Notes: generated by a model from the letters alone, not told the origin. DNA of 64,000 bases from Psychrobacter frigidicola (GCF_007997305.1 NZ_VORZ01000003.1:124001-188000), one strand, 5' to 3'; positions 33,676 to 43,605 are shown, counted from the first letter of the stretch. Numbers and translations: made by a program.

Positions 33676-34890
33676 ATGAGTATTCAATTAACTTTAAATG
33701 AAAATGGCAAACATGGTGTGCCAATTAAGATTTATACCACTGATATAGACCAAGGGGCGTTGCAACAACTGCGCAATTTGGCGCAGTTGGAGTTTGTGCA
33801 CTCTCATATTGCCGTGATGCCTGACGTACATGTTGGCATTGGCGCGACAGTAGGCAGCGTGATTCCTACTAAATCAGCCATTATTCCAGCGGCAGTCGGG
33901 GTCGATATTGGTTGCGGTATGAATGCAGTTCGCCTGTCATTAACGGCTAGCGATTTGCCCGATAGCTTACGGACTATAAGGCAAGTAGTCGAGCAGCAAG
34001 TTCCCGTTGGTTTTAATATGCATAAGCAAATTAAAGTTAAAATGTCGACCCTGGACCCGCTGGCCAAACGTTTACAGCCCATCACTGATAAGCATCCAGG
34101 TCTATTAAAGATGCTGAAAGGTTTTGAGCGTACTTGGGCGAAGCAATTAGGCACGCTGGGCGGTGGTAATCACTTTATCGAGCTATGTTTAGATGAGAAT
34201 AATGATGTCTGGGTGATGCTGCATTCAGGCAGTCGCGGCATTGGCAATTGTATTGGCCGCTACTTTATTAGTTTGGCTAAAAAGGAGCGTCAATCGCGCT
34301 TTGGCCATGTGCCTGACCGTGATTTGGCTTATTTTGCTGAAGGCTCGGCTAGCTTTGCTGACTATATTGAGGCGGTCGAATGGGCGCAAGACTATGCGCT
34401 AGAGAACCGCCGCGAGATGATGCGTTTGGTTATCCAAGCGTTACAGTCGCCACAAGCAGGGTTGCCCACTTTTCAGCTGACCAAAGAAGCGATTAATTGT
34501 CATCATAACTATGTGAATGAAGAAGTGCATTTTGGTGAACAGGTTTATGTCACCCGCAAAGGCGCGATTAGTGCTTATGTCGATGAGCTAGGGATTATCC
34601 CCGGTTCTATGGGTGCAAAGTCCTTTATTGTGCGCGGCCTTGGAGACAGCCAATCGTTTTGCTCGTGCTCCCATGGGGCAGGGCGACGCATGAGCCGCAG
34701 TAAAGCGGGGCGCACCTTTACCGTTGATGAGCTAAAAGCGCAGACTGAGGGCGTTGAATGTCGCAAAGACAAAAGTGTTCTTGATGAGATTCCGGGTGCG
34801 TATAAAGACATTGATGAAGTAATGGCCAATCAAGCTGACTTAGTAGAAGTGGTGCATACGCTGAAGCAAGTCATGTGTGTTAAAGGCTAA
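33676..34890 (+). CDS. rtcB: RtcB-family RNA ligase
   Basis: A 404-residue member of the RtcB family: Met-Pro-Asp-Val-His-Val-Gly-Ile-Gly-Ala-Thr-Val-Gly-Ser-Val near residue 50, Val-Asp-Ile-Gly-Cys-Gly-Met-Asn (metal Cys), Gly-Gly-Gly-Asn-His-Phe-Ile-Glu (His ligand) and His-Ser-Gly-Ser-Arg-Gly-Ile-Gly. It joins 2',3'-cyclic phosphate or 3'-phosphate RNA ends to 5'-OH with GTP and Mn(II). No rtcA or rtcR is adjacent, unlike E. coli. The start is ATG, with a weak GGA 11 bases before it. Confidence 0.93.
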   Translation: MSIQLTLNENGKHGVPIKIYTTDIDQGALQQLRNLAQLEFVHSHIAVMPDVHVGIGATVGSVIPTKSAIIPAAVGVDIGCGMNAVRLSLTASDLPDSLRTIRQVVEQQVPVGFNMHKQIKVKMSTLDPLAKRLQPITDKHPGLLKMLKGFERTWAKQLGTLGGGNHFIELCLDENNDVWVMLHSGSRGIGNCIGRYFISLAKKERQSRFGHVPDRDLAYFAEGSASFADYIEAVEWAQDYALENRREMMRLVIQALQSPQAGLPTFQLTKEAINCHHNYVNEEVHFGEQVYVTRKGAISAYVDELGIIPGSMGAKSFIVRGLGDSQSFCSCSHGAGRRMSRSKAGRTFTVDELKAQTEGVECRKDKSVLDEIPGAYKDIDEVMANQADLVEVVHTLKQVMCVKG

Positions 34891-34900
34891 TAGCAAACCT

Positions 34901-34984
34901 GCAAATCACCTTAGCGCTGTCAGACTGGTTTAATGTACTAGCGGTACAATTTGTACTCGTCTTTCTCGCTAAGGTGATTTTTGC
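34901..34984. repeat. 84-bp inverted-repeat element between rtcB and a small gene
   Basis: GCAAATCACCTTAGCG (34901-34916) is repeated inverted at 34967-34984, with two extra Ts in the second arm. The ~50-bp centre holds TGTAC-TAGCG-GTACA. It begins 10 bp after the rtcB stop. It may terminate rtcB, but the long centre and arm length are more like a mobile or REP-like palindromic element. The bases GACTGGTTTA just inside the left arm also occur just inside the element at 30033-30126. Confidence 0.7.
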
Positions 34985-35034
34985 AAGCAGTAACATTATA
35001 AATTAGATAAAATATTAGAAGTATAGGTAAAATC

Positions 35035-35250
35035 ATGAGCTTAAAAGAAACCCTTAAGCAAGCCAAACAGATTGAACGCCAGTTAGAGCAGCAATCACTA
35101 GGCGCAGTCAAACCGCGCAATTATTTGGCACTGAATCCATTACTGAGAAAAGGTGGTATTCATGAAAAAGAAGATATCGATATTGTGCGTAAACAACGTC
35201 GCCGTGAGACTAAGCAAAATTTGCGGCAGACAGATTGGTTGTCAGAGTAA
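35035..35250 (+). CDS. small basic charged protein, unknown
   Basis: A 71-residue protein rich in Lys, Arg, Gln and Glu. The N-terminus is a helix (Leu-Lys-Gln-Ala-Lys-Gln-Ile-Glu-Arg-Gln-Leu-Glu-Gln-Gln), then Pro-Arg-Asn-Tyr-Leu-Ala-Leu-Asn-Pro-Leu-Leu-Arg-Lys-Gly-Gly-Ile-His and a basic C-terminal helix. The conserved-looking middle and the ATG with AGG ahead support a real gene. Nucleic-acid binding is plausible from charge only. It lies between rtcB and the miaB terminator. Confidence 0.7.
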   Translation: MSLKETLKQAKQIERQLEQQSLGAVKPRNYLALNPLLRKGGIHEKEDIDIVRKQRRRETKQNLRQTDWLSE

Positions 35251-35290
35251 CGGTAAACATTAGATATTAAGTATTAAATATTCACCCATA

Positions 35291-35330
35291 AAAAAGCCGT
35301 TCACTGCTATAGATAGTGAACGGCTTTTCT
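35291..35330. terminator. bidirectional terminator
   Basis: A perfect 14-bp stem AAAAGCCGTTCACT/AGTGAACGGCTTTT lies between the convergent small gene and miaB. Confidence 0.93.
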
Positions 35331-35358
35331 TATTTACTCAAAATCATTTCTGGAAATG

Positions 35359-36840
35359 TCAAGCAAGCACTTCGATTAGCTCACCTTTTACCATATGCGG
35401 GCTGACAAAATCAGTGATACGGACATTGACGATTTTGCCCAGTAGCTCGTCCATTTTATCTTCATCATAAGGGAACATCACCGTGCGGGTATTGTCCGCC
35501 GTACCAATTAAACAATCTAGATGGCGATTGGCAATTTGCTCAACCAACACACGGGCGGTAGTGCCAACCATGTCATGCGACTTTTGTAGTGTTGAGTCGA
35601 TAATCACCTGTTGGAATTCTGCCAAGCGTGCTTTTTTGGTGGCAAAGCTCACATCATCGGGCAGTTCTGAGGCCGGCGTACCCGGACGTTTAGAATAGAT
35701 AAAGCTATAAGAATGATCAAAGTTTAAGTCTTTTGCCAAGTTTAATGTGTCTTGAAAATCAGCATCGGTCTCACCGGGGAAGCCAATAATAAAGTCGCTA
35801 GATAAATGAATGTCTGGGCGTACTGCTTTTAGCTTTTCGATTTGAGTGGTATAGACATCAATGGTATGGTTACGTTTCATCGCCGCCAATATCGCATTGG
35901 AGCCACTTTGTACCGGCAGATGTAGATGCGAGACCAGCTCTGGCAATTGCGCATAAGCATCGATAATATCATCGGTAAATTCTAGCGGATGGCTGGTAGT
36001 GTAGCGAATACGCTCAACACCATCGACGTGCGAGACGTAATGTAATAGCTCAGCAAAGCGGCAAATACTGCCGTCATCTTTTTCGCCGCGATAGCCGTTG
36101 ACGTTTTGACCCAATAGATTAATCTCACGTACCCCTTGCGCTGCTAAACTGTCAATCTCGGCTAATACATCATCAAGTGGACGCGATAACTCTTCGCCGC
36201 GGGTATAAGGCACCACGCAGAATGAGCAATATTTTGAGCAGCCTTCCATAATCGAGACAAAAGCTTTAAACCCATCGACTTTTGGCTCTGGCAAGAAATC
36301 GAACTTTTCGATACTAGGGAAAGAGATATCAATGGTACCAATACGATTCTTGGGTGCGATATCACGTTGCTGATTTGATTGGTCGTACAGCTCTGGCAAA
36401 CGGTGCAAGGTCTGAGGACCGAAGACCATGTCGACATAAGGGGCGCGCTTTTGAATATTATCGCCTTCTTGCGAGGCCACACAGCCACCGACACCTATTA
36501 CTAAGTCGGGACGTTTCTCTTTTAGTTTGCGCCAGCGACCCAGCTCTGAAAATACTTTTTCTTGTGCTTTTTCGCGAATAGAGCAAGTATTCATGAGCAG
36601 TACATCAGCTTCGTCGATATTATGCGTCACTTGCATACCGTGCGAATCACCGAGCACATCGAGCATTTTGTCAGAGTCGTAGACATTCATCTGACAACCT
36701 TGAGTGGCGATAAATACTTTTTTTATTGTGGATGTTGATGCCTCTGTTGGTGCTTGGGCAGACGGTGGTGCTACGAGTACATTGACAGCAGACGTGTTGG
36801 TAGCCGTCTCAATACGGGGGTCAAATACGGTAACACTCAT
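35359..36840 (-). CDS. miaB: MiaB, tRNA-2-methylthio-N6-dimethylallyladenosine synthase
   Basis: The product is 493 residues. An N-terminal UPF0004 domain has three cysteines (Thr-Gln-Gly-Cys-Gln-Met-Asn, Asn-Thr-Cys-Ser-Ile-Arg, Gly-Gly-Cys-Val-Ala) for the auxiliary cluster. A radical-SAM core follows with [15 protein letters not shown], then a TRAM domain. It methylthiolates i6A37 of tRNAs. About 40 variable residues precede the first domain. The ATG at 36840 has GGA eight bases ahead; the frame extends two codons further only through TTG. Confidence 0.95.
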   Translation of the reverse strand: MSVTVFDPRIETATNTSAVNVLVAPPSAQAPTEASTSTIKKVFIATQGCQMNVYDSDKMLDVLGDSHGMQVTHNIDEADVLLMNTCSIREKAQEKVFSELGRWRKLKEKRPDLVIGVGGCVASQEGDNIQKRAPYVDMVFGPQTLHRLPELYDQSNQQRDIAPKNRIGTIDISFPSIEKFDFLPEPKVDGFKAFVSIMEGCSKYCSFCVVPYTRGEELSRPLDDVLAEIDSLAAQGVREINLLGQNVNGYRGEKDDGSICRFAELLHYVSHVDGVERIRYTTSHPLEFTDDIIDAYAQLPELVSHLHLPVQSGSNAILAAMKRNHTIDVYTTQIEKLKAVRPDIHLSSDFIIGFPGETDADFQDTLNLAKDLNFDHSYSFIYSKRPGTPASELPDDVSFATKKARLAEFQQVIIDSTLQKSHDMVGTTARVLVEQIANRHLDCLIGTADNTRTVMFPYDEDKMDELLGKIVNVRITDFVSPHMVKGELIEVLA

Positions 36841-37268
36841 AAGCAAAATCCATGATTTTAAAATAAGGCAATAAATTATAATGGCGCAAGCGCATTAATG
36901 GTGGTGTATTTTATCATAATCAATAGCTAATGTGAAAAGTAACGATACAGGGTTGGCTGTAATTGTGAAAGATATCTATAATATTATCAATTACTTATCT
37001 TGCTTATTTAAGACGCTTCATCTATTACGAACCATTTATAGCTATCATAAGAGGATAATAGGATTAAATTTTAGTCAGATTGTTTGTTATATCACTATTG
37101 TGTTACACCGCACTGTCATCTTTATTGATAAATGGTAAGGGCAGTAGTTGATAGCTAACCGAATATAGTATGATGAACATCACATAGTGCGTAAGAATAT
37201 ATTAATATTAAAAGACTGTTAAAAAGCACGAATATTCAATAAACATTGAGATAATAAAGAGAGTAAGT
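36841..37268. other. divergent spacer between miaB and slt
   Basis: This AT-rich stretch of 428 bp is without convincing genes. A possible slt promoter is TTGATA (37148-37153) with TATGAT (37169-37174), at a short spacing of 15 bp. Confidence 0.4.
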
Positions 37269-39416
37269 ATGACAAAGCAGCCTGCTGCCGCCCGCAACCC
37301 TCATTCTAGTAGCGCCATTCACGAGAACCTCACCGGTACACTTAAATATATAAGCCAGCCACCAAAGCATTGTAATGGTATGAACATGGCCCGCGGCAAA
37401 GGACACTCACTACGAGTCGGTGCCTTTAGTGTAGTGGCAGCAATGAGTGCCCTTGGGGTATCGCAGGTGGCCTGTGCGCAACCTGCTCCTTATGGTGGTT
37501 ATCAGCAGGATAGTAGCATTAACTCCTTTAACGCTGCAGCGCAAGCCGCGAGTCGTGGTGATGTCAATGCCTTATATGGCTATGAGCAGCAAATGAGTGG
37601 CGGCTTATTTGCCATGTATCCGACTTATTGGCGGATGAATCTAGATTTAAATACGCAAAGCGCAGCAGCCGTATCGCAGTTTGTCCGTCAATATCCAAAG
37701 TCAGTGATGACTGAAAAGCTAGTGGCTGATTTTGCGGAAACTAAAGCGGCATCGGGCGACTATGCATCGGTGCGTCAGGTTGCAAACTTAGTTACCAATC
37801 CCGATCGTAGTGAAAGCTGTGCCATTGCGCTTGGGTTCAATCATGGTGGCGATACCATGCGTGCGCTGGCACAAAAGACAGACGTTTGGCTCAATACCAC
37901 GAAGCAACCTGCATTGTGCGACCAACTCGCAACTGAGATGAATAATAATCCGCTGATTAGTAATCAGGATCGGACAGCGCGTCTTAAGCGTATGCTACGT
38001 AAAGGTAATACCGGCGATATTATGGCACTGTCATCACGCCTTGGCACGCCCATTGCTTATTCGGCACTTAGTGAGATTCAGCTTAATCCAAACGCCTTTA
38101 TCAGTCGTTTTGGCAACCAACCCGCAAGCCAAGCCAATCAATATCTATATTTGTACGCTATCGGTCGTATTGCTGATAAGTCCTACCGTGAGGCGGGGCA
38201 GCAAGTAGAGTATGATATTAAACAAGACAATCAGCGCGCCAGACCATTATTGAATGAGGACACGCGCCGTTATGCTTATCGCATTCTTGGGATCAAGAGG
38301 ATGGGTTTTAACACGGATGATGGCTTTGATATCGAAGCTGTTAACTGGTTCCGTAACAGCCTAGATAATGATTTTAATCAAGAAGAAGCCGAAGAGTATG
38401 CCAAAGCTGCGATTCGATTTAGTCGTTGGGATGATGTGGTTGAAGCCATCTCTAGAATGGATGACGAGATTCAAAGGTCGAAGCAGTGGCAATATTGGTT
38501 AGCGCGTGCTTATGAGCAATCAAACGATAGTAGTAAGCGTAATACTGCCAAAAAAATGTATCAGTATCTGGCTAACAGTAACGAATACTATGGGTTAATG
38601 GCAAAAGATAAAATCGGTCAAAGGTTTGATGCCAGTCGTTTGGGCACCAATTTACCAAATGTCAGTAACGCTGATCGCGCTCGCGTCATGCAAAACCCGC
38701 ATTTTTCTCGTGCCTTCGCGCTATATAATGCCGACGCCAACCGCAATGATGCCAACCGTGAGTGGAACTGGGCGGTGAAGCAGGCACGTGATAATCGTGA
38801 TGATAATTTAATCATTGCCGCCGCTCGTCAAGCACATGATATGGGTTGGCTTGATCGCGCAGTTTATGCTGCTGACAATACTGATAAAGCGACTGTTTTG
38901 TCGTTATCACACCCAATGCCACATCAAAGTGAGGTTGTACGTTATAGTCAAACCGCCGGTATTGATCCTGCGTGGGCGTATGGCATTATGCGTCAAGAAA
39001 GCCGATTTGTGACCTCAGCCCGCTCTAATGTGGGTGCTAGCGGTTTGATGCAGATTATGCCCGATACTGCAAAATATATCGCCCGTAATTTAGGCGAGTC
39101 ATATAGCGCAACGCGCGCCAATAGCGGCGATACCAATATCCGTTATGGCACATGGTATATGAGTGACATCTTAGCCAAGCTAAACTATCAGCCCGTACTC
39201 GCAACTGCTGGTTATAACGCAGGCCCTAATAAAGCCAAGCGCTGGCAGCCTACTTATGGCTCACTGGCCGCTGATCAATATGTTGAATCGATTGCCTACG
39301 GTGAAACTCGCAATTATGTTAAGCATGTGATGGAAAATGCGACTATTTATAGCAGCTTACTCGGTCGCCCTCAATCTATCAGTCAGCGTATGGGTACGAT
39401 TCCGGCAGCGTTTTAA
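37269..39416 (+). CDS. slt: soluble lytic murein transglycosylase (Slt, GH23)
   Basis: A 715-residue periplasmic enzyme. A signal-like stretch sits unusually late (residues about 48-72, ending Ala-Cys-Ala-Gln) after a polar 45-residue lead. A helical superhelix domain follows, then at about 565-700 the GH23 catalytic domain Ala-Tyr-Gly-Ile-Met-Arg-Gln-Glu-Ser-Arg-Phe (catalytic Glu), Gly-Ala-Ser-Gly-Leu-Met-Gln-Ile-Met-Pro and Ala-Gly-Tyr-Asn-Ala-Gly-Pro. It cleaves peptidoglycan to 1,6-anhydro products, which AmpD later recycles. Met38 may be the true start, but the first ATG has AGAGAG ahead. Confidence 0.9.
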   Translation: MTKQPAAARNPHSSSAIHENLTGTLKYISQPPKHCNGMNMARGKGHSLRVGAFSVVAAMSALGVSQVACAQPAPYGGYQQDSSINSFNAAAQAASRGDVNALYGYEQQMSGGLFAMYPTYWRMNLDLNTQSAAAVSQFVRQYPKSVMTEKLVADFAETKAASGDYASVRQVANLVTNPDRSESCAIALGFNHGGDTMRALAQKTDVWLNTTKQPALCDQLATEMNNNPLISNQDRTARLKRMLRKGNTGDIMALSSRLGTPIAYSALSEIQLNPNAFISRFGNQPASQANQYLYLYAIGRIADKSYREAGQQVEYDIKQDNQRARPLLNEDTRRYAYRILGIKRMGFNTDDGFDIEAVNWFRNSLDNDFNQEEAEEYAKAAIRFSRWDDVVEAISRMDDEIQRSKQWQYWLARAYEQSNDSSKRNTAKKMYQYLANSNEYYGLMAKDKIGQRFDASRLGTNLPNVSNADRARVMQNPHFSRAFALYNADANRNDANREWNWAVKQARDNRDDNLIIAAARQAHDMGWLDRAVYAADNTDKATVLSLSHPMPHQSEVVRYSQTAGIDPAWAYGIMRQESRFVTSARSNVGASGLMQIMPDTAKYIARNLGESYSATRANSGDTNIRYGTWYMSDILAKLNYQPVLATAGYNAGPNKAKRWQPTYGSLAADQYVESIAYGETRNYVKHVMENATIYSSLLGRPQSISQRMGTIPAAF

Positions 39417-39492
39417 CAGTCTTCACTAATAGATGTTTTTATCAAACCATCATCCTTAGTGATGATGCTATAGAATACTAAGCAAGAAGAAC

Positions 39493-39538
39493 AAAAAATA
39501 AGTCATTAGCCGTAACCTACTCATGGCTTATTTTTTTA
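39493..39538 (+). terminator. terminator after slt
   Basis: AAAAAATAAGTCAT pairs with ATGGCTTATTTTTT (one G-T pair), followed by Ts. The remaining 300 bp up to the next gene are AT-rich spacer with no recognised feature. Confidence 0.75.
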
Positions 39539-39835
39539 TACCTCATTCAACGGCGTTTACTAATCATTATTTAAGACAATTGAAATCACTTTAACATCCT
39601 TAACATCGTCATAAACACAGCAATACTTATGCTAAGTTTACGATTTTGCTATAGATTAAAAAAACAGTATTGTTACCATAACCTAAGGTGGTATCCAGCA
39701 CTTATCCTAAGTTCTGAGCAACTTGCTATTCCACTCTATTTATAAGCTATTTAGTCTGTTTATTTTATTCTACTTTTAAACACTATATTCTTAACCTATT
39801 CTCACTTTTAATAACTGCTAGATACCTTGTTACTT

Positions 39836-40591
39836 ATGATAAAAAAATATCTCAGCTCGTCCTTACCTGCGCGTTCTAAACGTGAGCTAGCTGTGCAGCC
39901 GCATGCGCCAGAATTCCTGCTATCAGAGAGTCTGAGTGTCAAAAGCCATAGTAATAATCGACGTTTAGCTTGTAACCTTGCCGGTGTATTATTAGCTCAA
40001 GGGGTTATGATATTACCCACGCAAGCAGCAAGTATAGCGCGAGTGGGTCAGCAGGTGCTGATGATCGAGATGACGCCAGCATTATGTAACTTACAGCCTT
40101 CGCGTGCGCGTATGCGTCAATGTTTAGAGGGCTATTCGCTAACCGTATCAGGCTTGGATTTAGGGTATGGCGCGCGTTGCGGGCGTGGTAGTGAGCCACG
40201 ACTGACACCCCTGCAACTTAAAGTCGTTAACCGTATTATGCCGGACACGACCGTCCGCTCCCAAGTATGGCAACGTTATGGGGCATGTAGTCCACTTAGT
40301 GCCAGCAGTTATTTCCGTCAGATTGTCAATCATGCCGGTCAATTAAAGCTGCCTAATGAGTTGAATACTGGTAATAGCTACACCGTTTCTAAGTCACGTT
40401 TTATTGGTCAAATGACCCGATTGAATAGTGGCATGACCCCAGCAAGTATTGACTTGATATGCCAAGCTGGCAGTCGTCGGCAGTCTATTTTGACCGACGT
40501 GCACGTTTGTTATGAGGGCGGTCAATTTAGTAACTGTAATAATGTGGTCAATAATTGTGGCAAAAACTTTATTATTTCAGGTGGTAAATGA
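39836..40591 (+). CDS. RNase T2-like secreted protein lacking catalytic histidines
   Basis: The 251-residue product has a signal peptide late in the chain (about residues 43-65, ending Thr-Gln-Ala-Ala). The mature part follows E. coli RNase I: Leu-Thr-Val-Ser-Gly-Leu-Asp-Leu where RNase I has Leu-Thr-Val-His-Gly-Leu-Trp-Pro, then Val-Val-Asn-Arg-Ile-Met-Pro, then Trp-Gln-Arg-Tyr-Gly-Ala-Cys in place of Tyr-Ala-Lys-His-Gly-Ala-Cys, and a C-terminal Cys-Gly-Lys-Asn-Phe-Ile-Ile. Both catalytic His are replaced (Ser and Tyr), and structural Cys are kept. It should be an inactive RNase T2 fold with another role. The start is uncertain and has no clear ribosome site. Confidence 0.7.
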   Translation: MIKKYLSSSLPARSKRELAVQPHAPEFLLSESLSVKSHSNNRRLACNLAGVLLAQGVMILPTQAASIARVGQQVLMIEMTPALCNLQPSRARMRQCLEGYSLTVSGLDLGYGARCGRGSEPRLTPLQLKVVNRIMPDTTVRSQVWQRYGACSPLSASSYFRQIVNHAGQLKLPNELNTGNSYTVSKSRFIGQMTRLNSGMTPASIDLICQAGSRRQSILTDVHVCYEGGQFSNCNNVVNNCGKNFIISGGK

Positions 40592-40792
40592 CTTACTTGA
40601 GACAGACTGTATCGGTATAAAATGTAACAATATCGGATAGAGCCAGCGCTGTATTGACTGGATTGAGTCTAGACGGTTTACCAAACGAAGTGCTACACTA
40701 ACTATCGGTTCATGACTGCTATTCTTCATCTAGCAAGTCGATATCTACAATGATAATCATGAATTATCTAATAATCAATTAGGGAATATTCT

Positions 40793-41776
40793 ATGAAACA
40801 GCCTGTACGTGTTGCCGTGACTGGTGCCGCTGGTAATATCAGCTATGCAATGTTATTTCGTATTGCATCTGGTGAGATGCTAGGTAAAGATCAGCCAGTT
40901 ATTTTGAATTTACTTGAAATTACCCCAGCACTTGACGCCCTAAAGGGTGTGGTTATGGAATTACAAGACTGTGCATTTCCTTTGTTAACAGATATCGTCC
41001 AAACTGATGATGCTACAGTTGCCTTTAAAGACGTTGATTATGCCTTATTAGTAGGTTCACGACCGCGTGGCCCAGGTATGGAGCGTAAAGACTTGCTAGA
41101 GGCCAACGCGGCGATTTTCTCAGCGCAAGGTAAAGCATTGAATGACGTTGCAAGCCGTGATGTTAAAGTATTAGTTGTCGGTAACCCTGCTAATACCAAC
41201 GCGGTTATTGCTCAGCGTAATGCACCAGATCTAGATCCACGTAACTTTACAGCAATGACTCGTTTAGATCACAACCGCGGTATCGCGCAGTTGGCAGAAA
41301 AAACAGAAAGTACTGTCAATGATGTGAAAAAAATGATCATCTGGGGCAACCATTCGTCCACTCAGTATCCTGATTTGACGGCTTGTACGGTTAATGGCAA
41401 GCCAGCTCTAGATTTAGTCGATCGTGATTGGTACGAAAACACGTATATTCCAGAAGTACAAAAACGTGGTGCGGCTATCATTAAAGCACGTGGCGCCTCT
41501 TCTGCAGCCTCTGCTGCGAATGCCGCTATTGCACATGTACGTACGTGGGTCATGGGTACTGAAGATAACGATTGGGTTTCTATGGGTGTTTACTCTAATG
41601 GCGAATACGGCATCTCTAAAGGTTTAATTTACTCATTCCCATGTACTTGTAAAGATGGCGATTGGGCAATTGTTGATGGCGTTGATGTGTCATCGGACTT
41701 CTCAAAAGAGAAGATGGCAGCGACTGAGCAAGAGCTTAATGAAGAGCGTGATGCGGTATCACATCTACTGCCATAA
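40793..41776 (+). CDS. mdh: malate dehydrogenase
   Basis: A 327-residue NAD-dependent malate dehydrogenase of the cytosolic-like type. N-terminal [10 protein letters not shown], the substrate Arg loop [24 protein letters not shown] and catalytic Ile-Trp-Gly-Asn-His-Ser. It interconverts malate and oxaloacetate in the TCA cycle. Monocistronic, ending at a strong terminator. Confidence 0.96.
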   Translation: MKQPVRVAVTGAAGNISYAMLFRIASGEMLGKDQPVILNLLEITPALDALKGVVMELQDCAFPLLTDIVQTDDATVAFKDVDYALLVGSRPRGPGMERKDLLEANAAIFSAQGKALNDVASRDVKVLVVGNPANTNAVIAQRNAPDLDPRNFTAMTRLDHNRGIAQLAEKTESTVNDVKKMIIWGNHSSTQYPDLTACTVNGKPALDLVDRDWYENTYIPEVQKRGAAIIKARGASSAASAANAAIAHVRTWVMGTEDNDWVSMGVYSNGEYGISKGLIYSFPCTCKDGDWAIVDGVDVSSDFSKEKMAATEQELNEERDAVSHLLP

Positions 41777-41803
41777 CTAGATAAGTTGCTCAACGTCTAG
41801 TAT

Positions 41804-41837
41804 AAAAAAGCTCTCTTTAATTGGAGAGCTTTTTTTA
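41804..41837 (+). terminator. mdh terminator
   Basis: GCTCTC (41810-41815) pairs with GAGAGC (41824-41829), extended by As and Ts, followed by a seven-T run. Confidence 0.88.
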
Positions 41838-41993
41838 TCTTAAATTTTATCTTTTTGCTGTTAACATAACTGGTAACGTTGCATAACAGCTTTTAAGAAT
41901 TGACTTGCTACAATGAAGGTGTACTTAAAATGTCAGATATAAAACATCAAATAGATAGCTGACACGACAACCAAACTCTCAAGGAGAACAATA

Positions 41994-42233
41994 ATGTTAG
42001 GCGAACCTGAATATAATATGAACGAATTATTTGCGCAGTTAGGCTTAGATAGTTCAGACGAAGCTATTGACGAATTTGTTGAGAAAAACCAACTGACCAA
42101 AGAAGAAAAATTAATAGAGTCTGATATCTGGAATGACAATCAGCGCATGTTCTTACAAGAAGAATGGGAAAAAGATGCTGCTTGGGTCGAAGTGATTGAC
42201 GACTTAAACGTGCGTTTGCATCCACAGGCTTAG
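41994..42233 (+). CDS. DUF2789 family protein
   Basis: A 79-residue acidic protein with the DUF2789 pattern: Met-Asn-Glu-Leu-Phe-Ala-Gln-Leu-Gly-Leu, Ser-Asp-Glu-Ala-Ile-Asp-Glu-Phe-Val, and a C-terminal Gln-Glu-Glu-Trp-Glu-Lys-Asp-Ala-Ala-Trp. AAGGAG precedes the ATG. Function unknown. Transcribed alone between mdh and the convergent ribF. Confidence 0.85.
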   Translation: MLGEPEYNMNELFAQLGLDSSDEAIDEFVEKNQLTKEEKLIESDIWNDNQRMFLQEEWEKDAAWVEVIDDLNVRLHPQA

Positions 42234-42265
42234 TTGTCGATTTAATATTTAAAAACAATAAAGCT

Positions 42266-42314
42266 ACTAAACAAAAAACCCACAGCATTTGTGCTTGTGG
42301 GTTCTTTGTTTAGT
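42266..42314. terminator. bidirectional terminator between DUF2789 gene and ribF
   Basis: Nineteen-base arms (42266-42284 and 42296-42314) match with a single mismatch around an 11-base loop. Core ACCCACA/TGTGGGT. Confidence 0.9.
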
Positions 42315-42336
42315 AAATCAACGATCCATATCAGAC

Positions 42337-43410
42337 CTAATATTTTATATCAGACTGTTGTAAGCGCCAATCAAGCAAGTCCTGTACATCTTTATGGATG
42401 CCAGTTTTTAACGCCTCTAAGCTGTCATAGTGACGCTCACCATGTAAGAAATGCAAAAAGCGCACTTGTAAAGTCTGACCATATAAATCAGCTTTGAAGC
42501 AAGGGAAGTGTACCTCTAAGCGCCAGTCATGACCTTTATCCACTGAGGGTCTGGTACCAATATTAGCCGTACCGAATAAGCTGTGCGGCCGCAGACCTGC
42601 AACGCCAATCGCGTCTTCGGTTGCAAGCTCTATGAGACCATTAGGTATAACTTGTCCTTGCTCATCCAAAAGCACAACATCGACAGCAAAAATTCCGTGC
42701 AGAGCAGGTTTTAGACGTGCTAAATCAATATTAGCCGTTGGAAAGTCCATCGTACGACCAATTTTATCACCACCAACTACTAGGCCAGTATTGGCATAAT
42801 GGCGCCCGAGCAATTGATTTGCCGCATTAATATCCCCTGCTAATAGCAAGTTACGAATACGTGTTGAGCTAATACGCTCATCATTTGCGCTGTGGTCAGT
42901 GACGGTATGCAGATTGGTGACATGCAAGCCATAATCACGCAAAAATTGACTGTCACCGGTACGATCGTGACCAAAGCGAAAATCATCACCCAGTACTAAT
43001 GCTTGGACGTTTAAGCGCTGCGCCAGCAGGTCAGCGAAGGCTTGGGCTGACAATGTACGAAAGTCGCTATCAAAGCTTGCTACGATTAAAGTCTCAACAC
43101 CATACTCTGCAAGCAACGCTTTTTTTTCTGCAAAATTAGTCAGGCGCGCAGGAGCCGTCGCTGGCGCAAAAAATTCGCGCGGCTGGGGTTCAAATATCAT
43201 GACTGCCGAACTTATTTTATGCACATTGGCTAGCTGCCGGACTTGTTCGAGCATCGCTTGATGACCTAAATGCACCCCGTCAAAGTTGCCAATCGTGAGC
43301 ACGCAAGGGGTCAGCTCAATTGCACTTGGAGTGCCACTGGCATCGTTAGATGACGCGTTAGCTAATACGTTCGACGGCGCAATCAGGTGCTCGAGAAAAT
43401 AGGTTTTCAT
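42337..43410 (-). CDS. ribF: RibF, bifunctional riboflavin kinase / FAD synthetase
   Basis: The product is 357 residues from the chosen ATG. An N-terminal nucleotidylyl-transferase domain has Thr-Ile-Gly-Asn-Phe-Asp-Gly-Val-His-Leu-Gly-His and Ile-Ser-Ser-Thr-Arg-Ile-Arg. The C-terminal flavokinase domain has Gly-Asp-Lys-Ile-Gly-Arg-Thr-Met-Asp-Phe-Pro-Thr-Ala-Asn and Gly-Thr-Ala-Asn-Ile-Gly-Thr-Arg-Pro-Ser-Val. It makes FMN and FAD. A ~30-residue variable insert precedes the first domain. The frame opens further through a GTG at 43452, but Met-Lys-Thr-Tyr is a normal N-terminus for this family. Confidence 0.95.
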   Translation of the reverse strand: MKTYFLEHLIAPSNVLANASSNDASGTPSAIELTPCVLTIGNFDGVHLGHQAMLEQVRQLANVHKISSAVMIFEPQPREFFAPATAPARLTNFAEKKALLAEYGVETLIVASFDSDFRTLSAQAFADLLAQRLNVQALVLGDDFRFGHDRTGDSQFLRDYGLHVTNLHTVTDHSANDERISSTRIRNLLLAGDINAANQLLGRHYANTGLVVGGDKIGRTMDFPTANIDLARLKPALHGIFAVDVVLLDEQGQVIPNGLIELATEDAIGVAGLRPHSLFGTANIGTRPSVDKGHDWRLEVHFPCFKADLYGQTLQVRFLHFLHGERHYDSLEALKTGIHKDVQDLLDWRLQQSDIKY

Positions 43411-43605
43411 AGATTTGTATACGACACGACCAAATGAGAAACGAAAAAACACGTCAATAGTGAAGGTTGAGGTGTATAAAGCCAGTCATTATAAAGTAAA
43501 ATAGCACTGCTAACATCATTAAAGACTCGTTATTAGGACGCAACATTAACGACTAACCATTAATAATGAATCACTACCCATACAACTCTAATCATGAGAG
43601 CAGCT

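Noticed and set aside
36932..37138. 68-codon plus-strand frame between miaB and slt
   Set aside because: Start is GTG without a ribosome site, composition is that of AT-rich spacer, and no domain is visible.
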